64,000 nt of DNA from Glaciihabitans sp. (GTDB lineage Bacteria; Actinomycetota; Actinomycetes; Actinomycetales; Microbacteriaceae), in NCBI GenBank assembly GCA_025463785.1, contig JAODBD010000005.1, positions 334,335 to 398,334 of the forward strand, in the 5' to 3' direction. Under the pieces are notes generated by a model, which saw only the letters and a program-made list of their open reading frames with translations, ran no database searches and had not been told where the DNA came from. The first letter of the stretch is position 1, and every line of letters starts with the position of its first letter. A program made the translations under genes and the position numbers. Positions 52,710-63,500 of this stretch are shown here, piece after piece.

Positions 52710-52727
52710 GTATGCGCGAGTACTGAG

Positions 52728-54041
52728 ATGGCAATAACGGGCTGGTTCGTCGCACTGCTGGCACTCGGTGCCGTGCCGACGATCGCGATCGGTCAACCGC
52801 TCGCCCTCGTCGCCTGGGTCGTGCTCGTTCTGCTCCTGGCCGGCCTCGATCTCGTCCTCGCTGGTTCTGCGCGCGCTGTGCGTATCCAGCGCATCCTGCC
52901 GCAGCGCGTTCGCCTCGGCGAGACCGTGCGCAGCGAACTTCTCGTGACGAATCTGGGCAGGCGCGCCATCCACGGACTGGTTCGGGATGCCTGGCAGCCG
53001 TCCGCGGGCGCATCCACGACCCGGCATCCGCTGTCGATTCCCGCTGGCGAACGACGCTCGTTCTCGACGTCGCTCACACCATTCCGCCGCGGCGAACGGC
53101 GCTCGGCGAACGTCACGATTCGCACGTTCGGACCGCTGCACCTCGCGGCGCGCCAGGCCTCGATCGTCGCGCCGGGTGCCATCAGGGTGCTGCCGCCGTT
53201 CAACTCACGCAAGCATCTGCCATCCCGGCTCGCTCAACTCCGCGAACTGGATGGGCGCACGAGCGTCATGATTCGCGGCCAGGGCACCGAGTTCGACAGC
53301 CTGCGCGAGTACGTGCGGGGCGACGATGTTCGCTCGATCGACTGGAGGGCGAGCGCCCGGCGCACCGACCCCGTGCAGGGCGGCCCAAGTCTCGTCGTGC
53401 GCACCTGGCGCCCCGAGCGCGATCGCCGCGTCGTGATCGTGATCGACAGCGGTCGCACCTCCGCCGCCCGCATCGACCGTGAGCCGCGCATCGATACCGC
53501 GTACGAGTCGGCGCTGCTCCTGGCGGCTCTCGCAAGCAGGGCGGGCGACCACGTCGACCTCGTCATTTTCGACCGCCGTGTGCGGGGCAGGGTGCAGGGA
53601 GCAACCGGGGCCGATCTCATGTCGCGCCTCGTCGACACCATGTCACCGATTGAACCCGAACTCATCGAGATGGACTGGTCGGCGGTGCCCGGCCTCGTGC
53701 GCTCGATCACATCACAGCACGCGCTCGTCGTCCTGGCGACATCCATTGATTCACCGGGCTCGGCACGTGGGCTGCTCGCAGCTCTGCCACAGCTCACTCG
53801 CAAGCACACCGTGGTCGTCTCATCGGTCACCGACCCCACGGTTCTCCAGGCCACGCGCGAACGCGCCGACAGAACGCAGGTCTACCGCGCGGCAGCGGCC
53901 GAGCGGGCCATGCTCGACATCGCGCGCGTGTCAACCGCCATCCGCCAGCTCGGCGCGGATGTCGTCACCGGAGCACCAGCAGACCTCCCGCCCGCGCTCG
54001 CCGACCGGTACATCGCGCTGAAGGCATCCGGTCGCCTGTAG
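52728..54041 (+). CDS. DUF58 domain-containing protein
   Basis: 437 aa; GTEFDSLREYVRGDDVRSIDWRASARR. Confidence 0.94.
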   Translation: MAITGWFVALLALGAVPTIAIGQPLALVAWVVLVLLLAGLDLVLAGSARAVRIQRILPQRVRLGETVRSELLVTNLGRRAIHGLVRDAWQPSAGASTTRHPLSIPAGERRSFSTSLTPFRRGERRSANVTIRTFGPLHLAARQASIVAPGAIRVLPPFNSRKHLPSRLAQLRELDGRTSVMIRGQGTEFDSLREYVRGDDVRSIDWRASARRTDPVQGGPSLVVRTWRPERDRRVVIVIDSGRTSAARIDREPRIDTAYESALLLAALASRAGDHVDLVIFDRRVRGRVQGATGADLMSRLVDTMSPIEPELIEMDWSAVPGLVRSITSQHALVVLATSIDSPGSARGLLAALPQLTRKHTVVVSSVTDPTVLQATRERADRTQVYRAAAAERAMLDIARVSTAIRQLGADVVTGAPADLPPALADRYIALKASGRL

Positions 54042-54135
54042 AAATCTCGCGTGTCCCTGTGCACGCGCGCTTCAGCGGCGATAGCCTGCACAGTGCAGAA
54101 CCCGATCAGGAAATGCTTAGAAAGGTTCCATCTCC

Positions 54136-54867
54136 ATGGCTCAACCAGCCGCCGCAACCCCAACCCTCCTCGCCCGCCTCATCGCTGAGGTCTTCGGCAC
54201 CTTCGTCCTCGTTTTCGCTGTCATCGGCACGGCGCTCTACACCTCGAGCCTCACCGGGCCGCTCGGCGTCGCGCTGGTTGTCGGGCTCGCCGTCATTGTT
54301 GCTGCCTACGCAGTCGGCTCGATTTCGGGCGGTCACTTCAACCCGGCCGTCACGCTCGGTGTCGCAATCGCTGGTCGCATGCTCTGGAAGGATGTGCTTC
54401 CGTACTTCGTTGCTCAGCTCGTGGGCGGCATCCTTGCTTCGTCGCTGCTTCTCGCAATCGCTGCCGGAGGGCCATCCGGATTCCTGACCAAGGTGCGGGC
54501 CGGCGGGTTCGCATCGAACGGCTACGGCGCGCACTCGCCCGGCGGGTTCGATCTGCTGTCAGTGATTCTGGTCGAGGTCATCCTGACTGCCGCGTTCCTC
54601 TACGTCATCCTGAGCGTCACCGCGCCCGGTTCGACCACAGCAGGATTCGCGCCACTCGCGATCGGCCTTACTCTGACCGTCATCCACCTGATCGCCATCC
54701 CGGTCAGCAACGCATCGGTCAACCCTGCGCGCTCCATTGCGACGGCCATCTACGGCGGCTCGGATGCCCTCGGGCAGCTTTGGGCGTTCATCCTCGCGCC
54801 GCTGGTCGGTGCGGCCATCGCCGGCATCACCTGGAAGACTCTCCTCGGTCGGGCAGCACGCGCGTAG
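54136..54867 (+). CDS. aqpZ: MIP family aquaporin
   Basis: 243 aa; SGGHFNPAVTLGVA and NASVNPARSIATA, two NPA motifs. Confidence 0.92.
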   Translation: MAQPAAATPTLLARLIAEVFGTFVLVFAVIGTALYTSSLTGPLGVALVVGLAVIVAAYAVGSISGGHFNPAVTLGVAIAGRMLWKDVLPYFVAQLVGGILASSLLLAIAAGGPSGFLTKVRAGGFASNGYGAHSPGGFDLLSVILVEVILTAAFLYVILSVTAPGSTTAGFAPLAIGLTLTVIHLIAIPVSNASVNPARSIATAIYGGSDALGQLWAFILAPLVGAAIAGITWKTLLGRAARA

Positions 54868-54938
54868 GCACTCGGCACCACACGAGTACGAGCGGTCCTG
54901 GTCGTGGCCACACCGCGTCCACAACTCCAGACGACGGT

Positions 54939-55024
54939 GCGCATAACTCCGGCCGATCGACCGGGAAATGGCTCCGCGGCGGCGAGTTGCGCATGCTTGG
55001 CCCTCATTAGCCGGAGTTATGCGC
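54939..55024. repeat. Intergenic inverted repeat (15-bp perfect arms)
   Basis: GCGCATAACTCCGGC (54939-54953) / GCCGGAGTTATGCGC (55010-55024). Confidence 0.88.
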
Positions 55025-55087
55025 CCGCCCGGCCGGCCGGGTAGGGCATCGCGTCGGAGAAGTCGGGCGGGCCGGCGCGAACCGCTG

Positions 55088-56440
55088 TTAGTCGAGCGGC
55101 TCGACAGGCTGCCCGGGCAGTGGAGGTTCGCCGTCCCTGCTCGGTACGGATGCGTCGGCTTCGGGCAGCATCGAGTCGGGGAGTGAACGCAGGCGCGGAA
55201 GCGGCGAAAACAACACCCAAAGCCCGGCAAGCACGCCACCGGCAAAGGACACCCAGATGGTGGGCAGGATGCCGATGATGCCGCCGAGCCACCCGCTCAC
55301 GAGTGCCGCGATCGGCATTACTCCCCAGACCAGGCAGCGGATCGACGCGTTCATGCGCCCGAGGAGCCGCGGCGGGCACAGCCGCTGCCGCAGCGTCACC
55401 TGGGTGATGTTGTAGACGAGAATGCAGAACGAGGTGATGAACTCACCGATCGACAACTCGACGACCGCGCTCGGGCCGTGAAAGAAGTTCGCGAGCGGCA
55501 CCAGGATGAAGACCGCCCCGCTCACAAATGCGGAGACCACGATGACCCTGCCATCGCCGATCCACCTGGCGAGCTTCGGAGTGGCGAGTGCACCGAGCAG
55601 TCCGCCAATCGCACCGGCCGACAGGGTGACGCCGAGTCCGAGGGAGCCAATCCCGAGGGTCCGCAGCGCAAAAATCGGGAACAGGGTAAACCCCAGCGTC
55701 GAGAAGAAGTTCGAGGTCGCCGTGGTGCCGGCAACACTCCGGATGAGCGGCTGGCCCGCGACGAACCGCACACCCTCCGCGATCTCCTTGTGCAGGGGCT
55801 GGCGCTTCGTGACATCGGCGGGAACCTCGTGGTCTTTGATGCGCCAGAGACTCAGGAATGACACGATGTACGACAGCGAATCCGCGATGATGAGGCCCGG
55901 TGCCGAGACGACGGTCAGCAGGGCTCCCGCCAGCCCCGGGCCGCCGATGCGTGCGACCTGCGCTGTGGCCTCAAGCGTCGAATTCGCCGGGCCGACCTGC
56001 TCCGACCTCACGAGCAGCGGAATGTAACTCTGGTACGACACGTCAAAGAACACATTCGCGACGCCGTAGATCGCAACGATGATGAACAGTTGCCAAATCT
56101 CCAGATGCCCGGTGAACCAGAGGATCGGGATGAGCGCCAGCACGACGGTGCGCACGACGTCCGCGGTGATCATCACGCGGCGCTTCATCCATCTGTCCAC
56201 CCAGGCGCCGGCAGGGAGACCGACGACGAGGAACGCCGCGGTCGACGCCGCGTTGAGGACACCCATCTGCCAGGCGACTGCGTGCAGCAGGGTCACGGCC
56301 AGAACCGGGATCGCAAGCGATGTGAACTGCTCGCCGAAGATGCTGATCGTCTGACCGCCCCAGAGCCACAGGAAGCCGGGATTACGACGCACGGATTCGA
56401 CGCGCGCGGGCGCGGGACCGGGGGATGCGGCGGTCGTCAT
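55088..56440 (-). CDS. MFS transporter
   Basis: 450 aa; GGQTISIFGEQFTSLAIPVLAVTLLHA, GLPAGAWVDRWMKRRVMI. Confidence 0.9.
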   Translation of the reverse strand: MTTAASPGPAPARVESVRRNPGFLWLWGGQTISIFGEQFTSLAIPVLAVTLLHAVAWQMGVLNAASTAAFLVVGLPAGAWVDRWMKRRVMITADVVRTVVLALIPILWFTGHLEIWQLFIIVAIYGVANVFFDVSYQSYIPLLVRSEQVGPANSTLEATAQVARIGGPGLAGALLTVVSAPGLIIADSLSYIVSFLSLWRIKDHEVPADVTKRQPLHKEIAEGVRFVAGQPLIRSVAGTTATSNFFSTLGFTLFPIFALRTLGIGSLGLGVTLSAGAIGGLLGALATPKLARWIGDGRVIVVSAFVSGAVFILVPLANFFHGPSAVVELSIGEFITSFCILVYNITQVTLRQRLCPPRLLGRMNASIRCLVWGVMPIAALVSGWLGGIIGILPTIWVSFAGGVLAGLWVLFSPLPRLRSLPDSMLPEADASVPSRDGEPPLPGQPVEPLD

Positions 56441-56505
56441 GTGCCCATCCTGTCATCCGATTGGGAAATGTCAATCACTGACTCCGACTGATCTATGCTT
56501 GCCGC

Positions 56506-57078
56506 ATGGCAACCCGGGATGATCACTCTGACGACGCGGACCAGCTGCTCCGAGGTCGCGCGCTGGCATCCCCACTGCGAATGCGCATCCTGCGGCTCTG
56601 CCTGCACGAGACCCGCACCAACAAGGAGCTGGCACTCGAGCTCGGGATGAACCCCGGCACCCTGCTTCATCACGTGCGCGCCCTCGTCGCAGCCGGTTTT
56701 CTCGCCGCCGAAGAGCCGCGGCGCGGAGCACGAGGCGCGAAAGAGGTGCCGTATCGGGCGACCGGCCGGAGCTGGCGCTCAGCGATGCCGGCCGGCGGCC
56801 CGATCCTGGTCGAGACGTTCCTGCAGGAGATCGAGGGCCTGATCGACGACGAGCTGCAGGTCACTCGGCTCGGGCTCAAACTCAACGCTGCGACCCGCGA
56901 CGAGATGCTCGAACGGTTCCAGGCCCTCTTCGAGGAGTACAAGGACCGAGGCGCCGACCCGGACGGCGTGCCGATCTCGCTGATGTTTGCCGAGCATCCA
57001 GAACTCAGTATGGCCGAGCGGATGCGACGCAAAGCGGCACCATCACCCAGCGAGCCGCCGGCGCCACCCGGGCTCTAG
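56506..57078 (+). CDS. ArsR-type winged-helix transcriptional regulator
   Basis: 190 aa; ALASPLRMRILRLCLHETRTNKELALELGMNPGTLLHHVRALVAAGFL; divergent from MFS gene. Confidence 0.87.
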   Translation: MATRDDHSDDADQLLRGRALASPLRMRILRLCLHETRTNKELALELGMNPGTLLHHVRALVAAGFLAAEEPRRGARGAKEVPYRATGRSWRSAMPAGGPILVETFLQEIEGLIDDELQVTRLGLKLNAATRDEMLERFQALFEEYKDRGADPDGVPISLMFAEHPELSMAERMRRKAAPSPSEPPAPPGL

Positions 57079-58088
57079 GCCGCCGTGATCTGCCGCGCAC
57101 CCGCCTCGAACTCATCGAGATCGCCGGTCTCGCCGCCGCGACTCGCGCGACGGCCGATGACCCACTGGTAGAACAGGAAGCCGAGCAGCGCGACCGTGCC
57201 GATGCCGATTTTGATCCACCAGGGCCAGTCCTGTCGAGTGATGAATCCCTCGATGAATCCTGATACCGCGAGTGACAGAATCAGCCCGATCACGACCGTG
57301 ATGAACGCCCTGCCGTCTTCAGAGAGCGCGGCGATCCTGGTGCGGGGGCCGGGCGCGATCCACGACCAGAAGATCAGCATGCCAGCGGCTCCCGCGGTGA
57401 AAACGCTGTACAGCTCGAGCTGGCCATGCGGGGCGATGTAAAGGAAGAAGTGGTCGATGCGGCCGTACTGAGCCATAATCGCTTCGGATTCGCCGAGGGT
57501 GACCGCGTTGTTGATCAGGATGAAGACCGGGTAGACACCGCTGATGCCGAACGCAATGCACTGCGCAGCAAGCCAGGCATTGTTGGTCCAGACCTGGCCC
57601 GCAAATGCCGGGTCGGGATGCGCCGAGTAGTACCCGACAAACGACTGGTTTGCGTAGGTCTTCAGTTGGCCTGCCGTACCGAGGTGCAACAGTAGCTGCG
57701 GGTTGGCGTTGAGCCACAGGGCGGTCACGGCCGCTATGACCGTGGTCGCGAGCACGACTCCGACCGTAATCCAGCGGATGCGATAGAGCGCCGCTGGCAG
57801 CTGGTTCACAAAGAAAATCGTGATCTGTTCGAGCACGTTCGCGGGAGTGCCGGTGAACTTCAGTCGTGCCCGGCTGAGCGACAGCGACAACTCGTCGCCC
57901 TGGCTCGAGAGACCGACCGTGGTACGTATCGTGGAGAGATCGCTCGCGCCAGCCTGATAGCGATCGATCAGTTCGTCGGCCTCTTTGCCAGTGAATCGCC
58001 ATTTGCGCGCCAATTCCGCGAGCCGCATCCAGTCGCTGCGGCGGGCAGCAGTAAAGGCATCGATATCCATCTGCTTAAATGATGGCAT
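57075..58088 (-). CDS. Stage II sporulation protein M family membrane protein (DUF95)
   Basis: MPSFKQMDIDAFTAARRSDWMRLAELARKWRFTGKEADELIDRYQAGASDLS; alternative start at 58070 (MDIDAF). Confidence 0.9.
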   Translation of the reverse strand: MPSFKQMDIDAFTAARRSDWMRLAELARKWRFTGKEADELIDRYQAGASDLSTIRTTVGLSSQGDELSLSLSRARLKFTGTPANVLEQITIFFVNQLPAALYRIRWITVGVVLATTVIAAVTALWLNANPQLLLHLGTAGQLKTYANQSFVGYYSAHPDPAFAGQVWTNNAWLAAQCIAFGISGVYPVFILINNAVTLGESEAIMAQYGRIDHFFLYIAPHGQLELYSVFTAGAAGMLIFWSWIAPGPRTRIAALSEDGRAFITVVIGLILSLAVSGFIEGFITRQDWPWWIKIGIGTVALLGFLFYQWVIGRRASRGGETGDLDEFEAGARQITAA

Positions 58089-58986
58089 GGCCGTAGCCTC
58101 AGCACCGATTCCGCGAGTGCCGGAAGACTTCGCATACGACGACGCCGACGAGTCGATCATGACGGGCGAGGCCGTCGCACTCGATCTGCGCCCAACCAGC
58201 TTCGTGCTTGCGGCCGCGGGCGCGGCAATCGACTGGGTACTGTATTTCGTCGGCGGCACCCTGTTCATCCTCTTCTGCATCCAGGTACCGCTCGCTCTGA
58301 GCCCGCTCGGCCAGGACTCGGCAACCGTCGCGGCCATCAGCCTCGTGAGCGAGGTTTTGGTCATCGTCATCATCCCGGCCGTCGTCGAGTTGCTCAGCCG
58401 GGGCAAGTCACTCGGTCGGCTCGCGGTTGGCGCTCGTATCGTTCGGGATGACGGGGGTGCGATTGGATTTCGGCACGCCTTCATCCGTTCGCTGGTTGCA
58501 GTGCTCGAGATCTTCATGCTGTTCGGAGGGCTCGCCGCGCTCGTGGGTCTCCTGAACGGAAAGTCGAAGCGCCTCGGCGACTACCTGGCGGGCACCTATT
58601 CGCAGTACGAACGGGTCGGCAAGTACCAGCCGTTCGTCTTCGGCGTTCCGACCGAGCTCGTCGCCTGGGCGGCGACCGCCGACGTCGCCCGGCTGCCCGA
58701 TCGCGTTGCGCGACGCATCACACAGTTCCTGCGGCAGTCGGCCAAGCTCACGCCGTACACGCGCGACCAGCTCGGCCGTCAGTTGGCGGCGGAGGCATCG
58801 GCCTGGGTGGCGCCGATTCCGCCCGTAAATGCCGAACTCTTTCTTGCCGGTGTCGTGGCACTCCGCCGCGACCGCGAGTTCGCTGGCCTCATGCTGGAGG
58901 ACGAGCGGCTATCCCACCTTGACGCAGCGCTCACCGGGGTGCCCCACGATTTCGCCCGCGACGAAAGCGGCGCGCGACCGAAATAG
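58087..58986 (+). CDS. RDD family membrane protein
   Basis: MAVASAPIPRVPEDFAYDDADESIMTGEAVALDLRPTSFVLAAAGAAIDW; RGKSLGRLAVGARIVRDDGG. Confidence 0.88.
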   Translation: MAVASAPIPRVPEDFAYDDADESIMTGEAVALDLRPTSFVLAAAGAAIDWVLYFVGGTLFILFCIQVPLALSPLGQDSATVAAISLVSEVLVIVIIPAVVELLSRGKSLGRLAVGARIVRDDGGAIGFRHAFIRSLVAVLEIFMLFGGLAALVGLLNGKSKRLGDYLAGTYSQYERVGKYQPFVFGVPTELVAWAATADVARLPDRVARRITQFLRQSAKLTPYTRDQLGRQLAAEASAWVAPIPPVNAELFLAGVVALRRDREFAGLMLEDERLSHLDAALTGVPHDFARDESGARPK

Positions 58987-59014
58987 CTGCCGACCGAAAT
59001 AGCGCCCGCCGAAT

Positions 59015-60469
59015 TCAGTACCGGTACGCGTCTCCCTTGTACGGACCATCGATCGGCACGCCGATGTACGCGGCCTGCGCGGGCGTCAGCTCGGTGAGAA
59101 CAACCCCGAGGGCATCGAGGTGGAGGCGAGCGACCTTCTCGTCGAGGTGCTTCGGCAGCACATAGACGCCAATCGGATACTGGTCGCGATTCACGTAGAG
59201 CTCGATCTGCGCGAGCACCTGGTTCGAGAACGAATTGCTCATGACGAACGACGGATGGCCGGTGGCGTTCCCGAGGTTCATCAGACGCCCCTCGGAGAGC
59301 ACCAGCACGCTGCGACCGGTCGGCAGTCGCCACTCGTGCACCTGTGGCTTGATCTCGACCTTCACGGCTCCCGGAAGGTTCTCGAGCGACGCCATATCGA
59401 TCTCGTTGTCGAAGTGACCGACGTTGGCGACGATGGCGAGGTGCTTGAGCCCGAGGAGATGATCGAGGGTCACGACATTCTCGTTGCCCGTGCCCGTCAC
59501 CACGATGTCGACCTCGCCGATGACGCTCTGGAGCGTGGTGACCTGGAAGCCGTCCATCGCTGCCTGCAGCGCGCAGATCGGGTCGACCTCGCTGACGATC
59601 ACGCGGGCGCCCTGTCCGCGCAGGGCCTCAGCGGCACCCTTGCCGACATCCCCGTATCCGCAGACGAACACGACTTTGCCGCCGATCAGAACATCCGTTG
59701 CGCGGTTCAGCCCGTCCGGGAGCGAATGACGGATGCCGTACTTGTTATCGAACTTGGACTTCGTCACGGAGTCGTTGACGTTGATCGCCGGAAACAGGAG
59801 GTCACCCGCCTTCGCGAGCTCGTACAGGCGATGAACGCCCGTCGTGGTCTCCTCGGTTACCCCGAGAAGCCCGTCTGCGAGCCGAGTCCAGCGGACCGGA
59901 TTGGATGCCAGCGAGCGGCGCAGGACATCCAGGATGACCGCGTACTCGTGGCTGGCATCCGGAGCAGTGTCGGGCACTCCCCCGGCCTGCTCGAACTCGC
60001 GCCCGCGGTGAACGAGGAGGGTTGCATCCCCGCCGTCGTCGAGGATGAGGTTCGGGCCATCAGCGGCTTCGGCACGCCAGTCGAAGATTTGCTCTGCGCA
60101 CCACCAGTACTCTTCGAGGCTCTCACCCTTCCAGGCAAACACGGGAACACCGGCAGGCGCATCCGGGGTACCGGTGGGTCCGACAGCGATGGCTGCGGCG
60201 GCCTCATCCTGCGTGGAGAAAATGTTGCAACTCGCCCACCGCACCTGAGCACCGAGAGCCACGAGGGTCTCGATCAGTACGGCCGTCTGCACGGTCATGT
60301 GCAGCGACCCGGCGATGCGCGCCCCCGCCAGCGGCTTCGACTCACCAAACTCGGCACGGAGGGCCATGAGCCCCGGCATTTCGTTCTCTGCGAGTCGAAT
60401 CTGGTGTCTGCCGGCCTCGGCAAGCTGGAGATTGGCGACACGGAAGTCCACGGAGGTTGCGGTAGGCAT
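59015..60469 (-). CDS. ahcY: Adenosylhomocysteinase
   Basis: 484 aa; [58 protein letters not shown]-terminal [11 protein letters not shown]. Confidence 0.98.
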   Translation of the reverse strand: MPTATSVDFRVANLQLAEAGRHQIRLAENEMPGLMALRAEFGESKPLAGARIAGSLHMTVQTAVLIETLVALGAQVRWASCNIFSTQDEAAAAIAVGPTGTPDAPAGVPVFAWKGESLEEYWWCAEQIFDWRAEAADGPNLILDDGGDATLLVHRGREFEQAGGVPDTAPDASHEYAVILDVLRRSLASNPVRWTRLADGLLGVTEETTTGVHRLYELAKAGDLLFPAINVNDSVTKSKFDNKYGIRHSLPDGLNRATDVLIGGKVVFVCGYGDVGKGAAEALRGQGARVIVSEVDPICALQAAMDGFQVTTLQSVIGEVDIVVTGTGNENVVTLDHLLGLKHLAIVANVGHFDNEIDMASLENLPGAVKVEIKPQVHEWRLPTGRSVLVLSEGRLMNLGNATGHPSFVMSNSFSNQVLAQIELYVNRDQYPIGVYVLPKHLDEKVARLHLDALGVVLTELTPAQAAYIGVPIDGPYKGDAYRY

Positions 60470-60505
60470 GCCTCCATTGTCGCAGTTTCACGTGCCGTCG
60501 CTGGC

Positions 60506-63500
60506 TCAGACTCCTCGACGACGACGGACGAACAGGGTGGTGCCCCCTGCCAGCAGCAGAGCCAGGAGGACGATTCCTGCGGGGAGCACGAAGGCAGTGA
60601 GCGAGAACGCGCCCGGCTTGCCGCCGCCGCTCGTCGTGCTCTTCGATCCGGACCCGGATGTGCCTGTGCCGCCGGCCGAATCGGTCGGTGTCGGGGTCGG
60701 CGTCGCAGTTGGCGTCGGCGCGGGCGTGATCGTCAGTGCCGCGGACGCGCCGATCGCGAACGAGTAGTTGCTCGCGTGAAGCGATCCGGGAGCGCAGCTG
60801 ATTGCATAGGAGCCGGCGGTCTCGCCGCCGGGCCTGGTGCAGTCGGCGGTGCCGCTCACGGCGCTTGCGACGTCGTTGCCAATGAAGCCGGTGAGCGTCC
60901 AGCCGAACGTCGGGTCAGCGTCACCCTCCGACTTGCTGGCGGCGACGGCATCCACCTTCAGGACCGCTGGCAGAGCCGTGATCGAGGCGGTGGCGGTCGC
61001 CGCGCGGTAGTCGGCATCTGCTGCCCGCGTCACCGTGACTGTGCAGAAGCCAGCACCGGCCGTGAGCTGCACCGAGTCACCGGCGGCGATGGAAACACAG
61101 CTACCACTGGCGGAGTACGACAGACCGCCGGTGCCGCTGCCACCGCCTGCCGTTACGGCGATCGAGGTTCCGTAGACGCCGCTCGTGGGCGCGGTGACGG
61201 TGAGTGCGCTCTCCTCAGCCCGCTGGGCAGAAATGGTGCGGGTCACATCCGTTGCTGGTTCGAAGTTTGCGTCGCCACCCTGCGATGCCGTCAACGAACA
61301 GTTATTTGTGCCGCTCGTCATGGTGATCGTCCACCCGGTCACCGTGGCATCCGCTGAGCATCCGCCGGTCGCAACGAGCGTGATCGGGAGCGGGGATGTC
61401 GTGGTCGGATCGACCGTGAAGCTCGTCCCGAAGGTGGCTGCGGCGGCCGGGGCAGCAAAGGTCAGTGTCTGGACTGCCTTCAGCACGGTCACGATTCCCG
61501 CCACGTAGCTGATGCGGTAGTTGGCATCCGACGCGCCCTGGCAGGTCGAGGCGTAGACGCCGGGGCTCGATGCCGACGTGACCACCGTGGCGCAGGTCGG
61601 CGCGCCGCTCGGAGCGGAATCGCCCCCCGCGAGGCCGGCGTAGATCGGTGCAATCACCGGCGTGGCTTCGCCAAAGTGGATGGACACATCCGAAGCCGTG
61701 ATCGTAAGGTCGGCCTGGCCGATAACCAGTTGGCCGATGATTCCGGTCGCGAACGAGTAGTCGGTCGCGCTCAGCGTCGCCGGAACGCAGGTGATCGCAT
61801 AGCTGCCGACGCCCTCGCCTGCGGCCCGCGAGCACGTGGCCGAGCCCCCGACGACCGAATCATCTTCGCCGTTGATGAAGCCGTCGAGCACGTAGCCAAG
61901 CTGAGGATCGTCACCCCCGTAGGTCTTGTTCCCATCGGTCGCGTCGACGGTAAGCGTTCGCTTGACTGCGGCGATCGAAACGGAGGTCGAGGCCGCAAGG
62001 TAGTTGCTGTCGGCCGCGTGCGTAAGGTCAACCTCGCACGATCCAACTCCGGCTGTCATGAGAACCTGTGCCTCGGTAGCCGTCGTCGAACTAAGGGAAC
62101 AGGACGAGGAGGCACCGAGCGCGAAGGCCCACGTTCCGCTCCCCGAACCCCCGCTGGCGTCGACCGCAGCGGAATCCCCGTAGGTCGCGGATGCCGGAGC
62201 GGTGGTGGACAAAGCATCCTGGGTCGCCTTCGAGGCACCGACAGTGTGCTCGACAGAGTCGGCGGCAGTGAAGTTGCCGTCACCCGCCTGCGCCGCGTTC
62301 AGTGTGCAGTCGACCGTGCCGCTGGTCATCGTGACGTTCCAGTTGGCACCATCGGCGGTCACCGAACATCCACCCGAGGCCGTCACGTCGACGGCAAGAC
62401 CAGAGGATGCCGTTGGCGAGAGAGCAAACACGTCACCGAACACGGCGGGAGACGCCGGCTGGGCGAACGTGACGGTCTGATCGGCCTTAGTGATGGTCAC
62501 GGTTCCCGCGGTGTATGTGATCGAATAGTTCGAATCTGCGGCGTCATGACAGGTCGACGGGTACTCGCCAACATCGGACGCCGGGGTGGCCGTCGTGCCG
62601 CAGGTCGGCGGCGTCGACGGAGCGCCGTCGCCGTTCTTCAGGCCCAGGTAGTTCGGCGTGATGGTCGGCACCGCGTTGCCATAGACCGCCGACGCGTCCG
62701 ATGCAGTCACACCGAGTGGCGCGGGGGTGATAGCGAAGGATGCCGAGCCGCCAGTCGCAAACGAATAGTTTGGCGCCGCGAGGGTGCCGGGTGCGCAGGT
62801 CACTTGATCGGTCGCGACGTTTTCTCCACCAGTGCGCGAGCAGGAAGGGGCGCCCGTGATGCCCGAGTTCGATGCGGTGTCGGTCGAGGCGAAGCCGGCC
62901 AGCGTCCAGCCGAAGGTCGGATCGGGATCGCCGTACGTCTTCGACGTCGCGATGGCATTCACCCCCAGCGGGCGAAGTTGAGCTGCGACGGCGTGACCGA
63001 TCGAGCCGACGCCGTAGTTCGCGTCACTCGCCTTTGTTGCCGTCACGGTGCAGCTTCCCGTTCCGTGGACGATCTCAATGGACACGGACGAACTGGTCGA
63101 GCTGTCGATCTGGCAGGCCGCCCCGGACTCGCTGAATACGAGCGCTCCGGTGCCTGAACCCCCGGCCGCGGTGAGGGTGTACGTATCGCCGTAGGTGCCC
63201 GACGAGACGCCAGTCAGCGTGAGCACGCTCTGCGTCGCCTTCGCCGCTGACACGGTGCGGACGACATCCGCTGCAGCGTTGTAGCTGGTGTTGCCAGCCT
63301 GCGTTGCCGTCAGCGTGCAGTCGGTCGTTCCACTCGTCATGGTCACAGACCAGCCAGAACCGCTTGCGACATCCGTACAGCCGCCCGAGGCCTGGACTGT
63401 CACACCGAGCCCTGAGGTCGCCGTTGGCGTCACGGTGAAGGCCGTCCCGTAGGTGGCCGGGGTGGCCGGTTGACTGAAACCAATCGACTGGGATGCTGCA

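Noticed and set aside
59120-61357. 745-aa plus-strand ORF spanning ahcY and the MBG-like gene
   Set aside because: Antisense to a certain ahcY and a strongly repetitive real CDS; composition (Arg/Asp/Val/Gly-rich, no motifs) is typical of GC-rich shadow ORFs.
61676-63157. 493-aa plus-strand ORF inside the MBG-like gene
   Set aside because: Arg/Gly-rich antisense frame with no recognisable domain; generated by the repeat units on the opposite strand.
60730-63490. Periodic repeats considered as a CRISPR-like array
   Set aside because: Period ~1 kb and in-frame coding; they are protein domain repeats.
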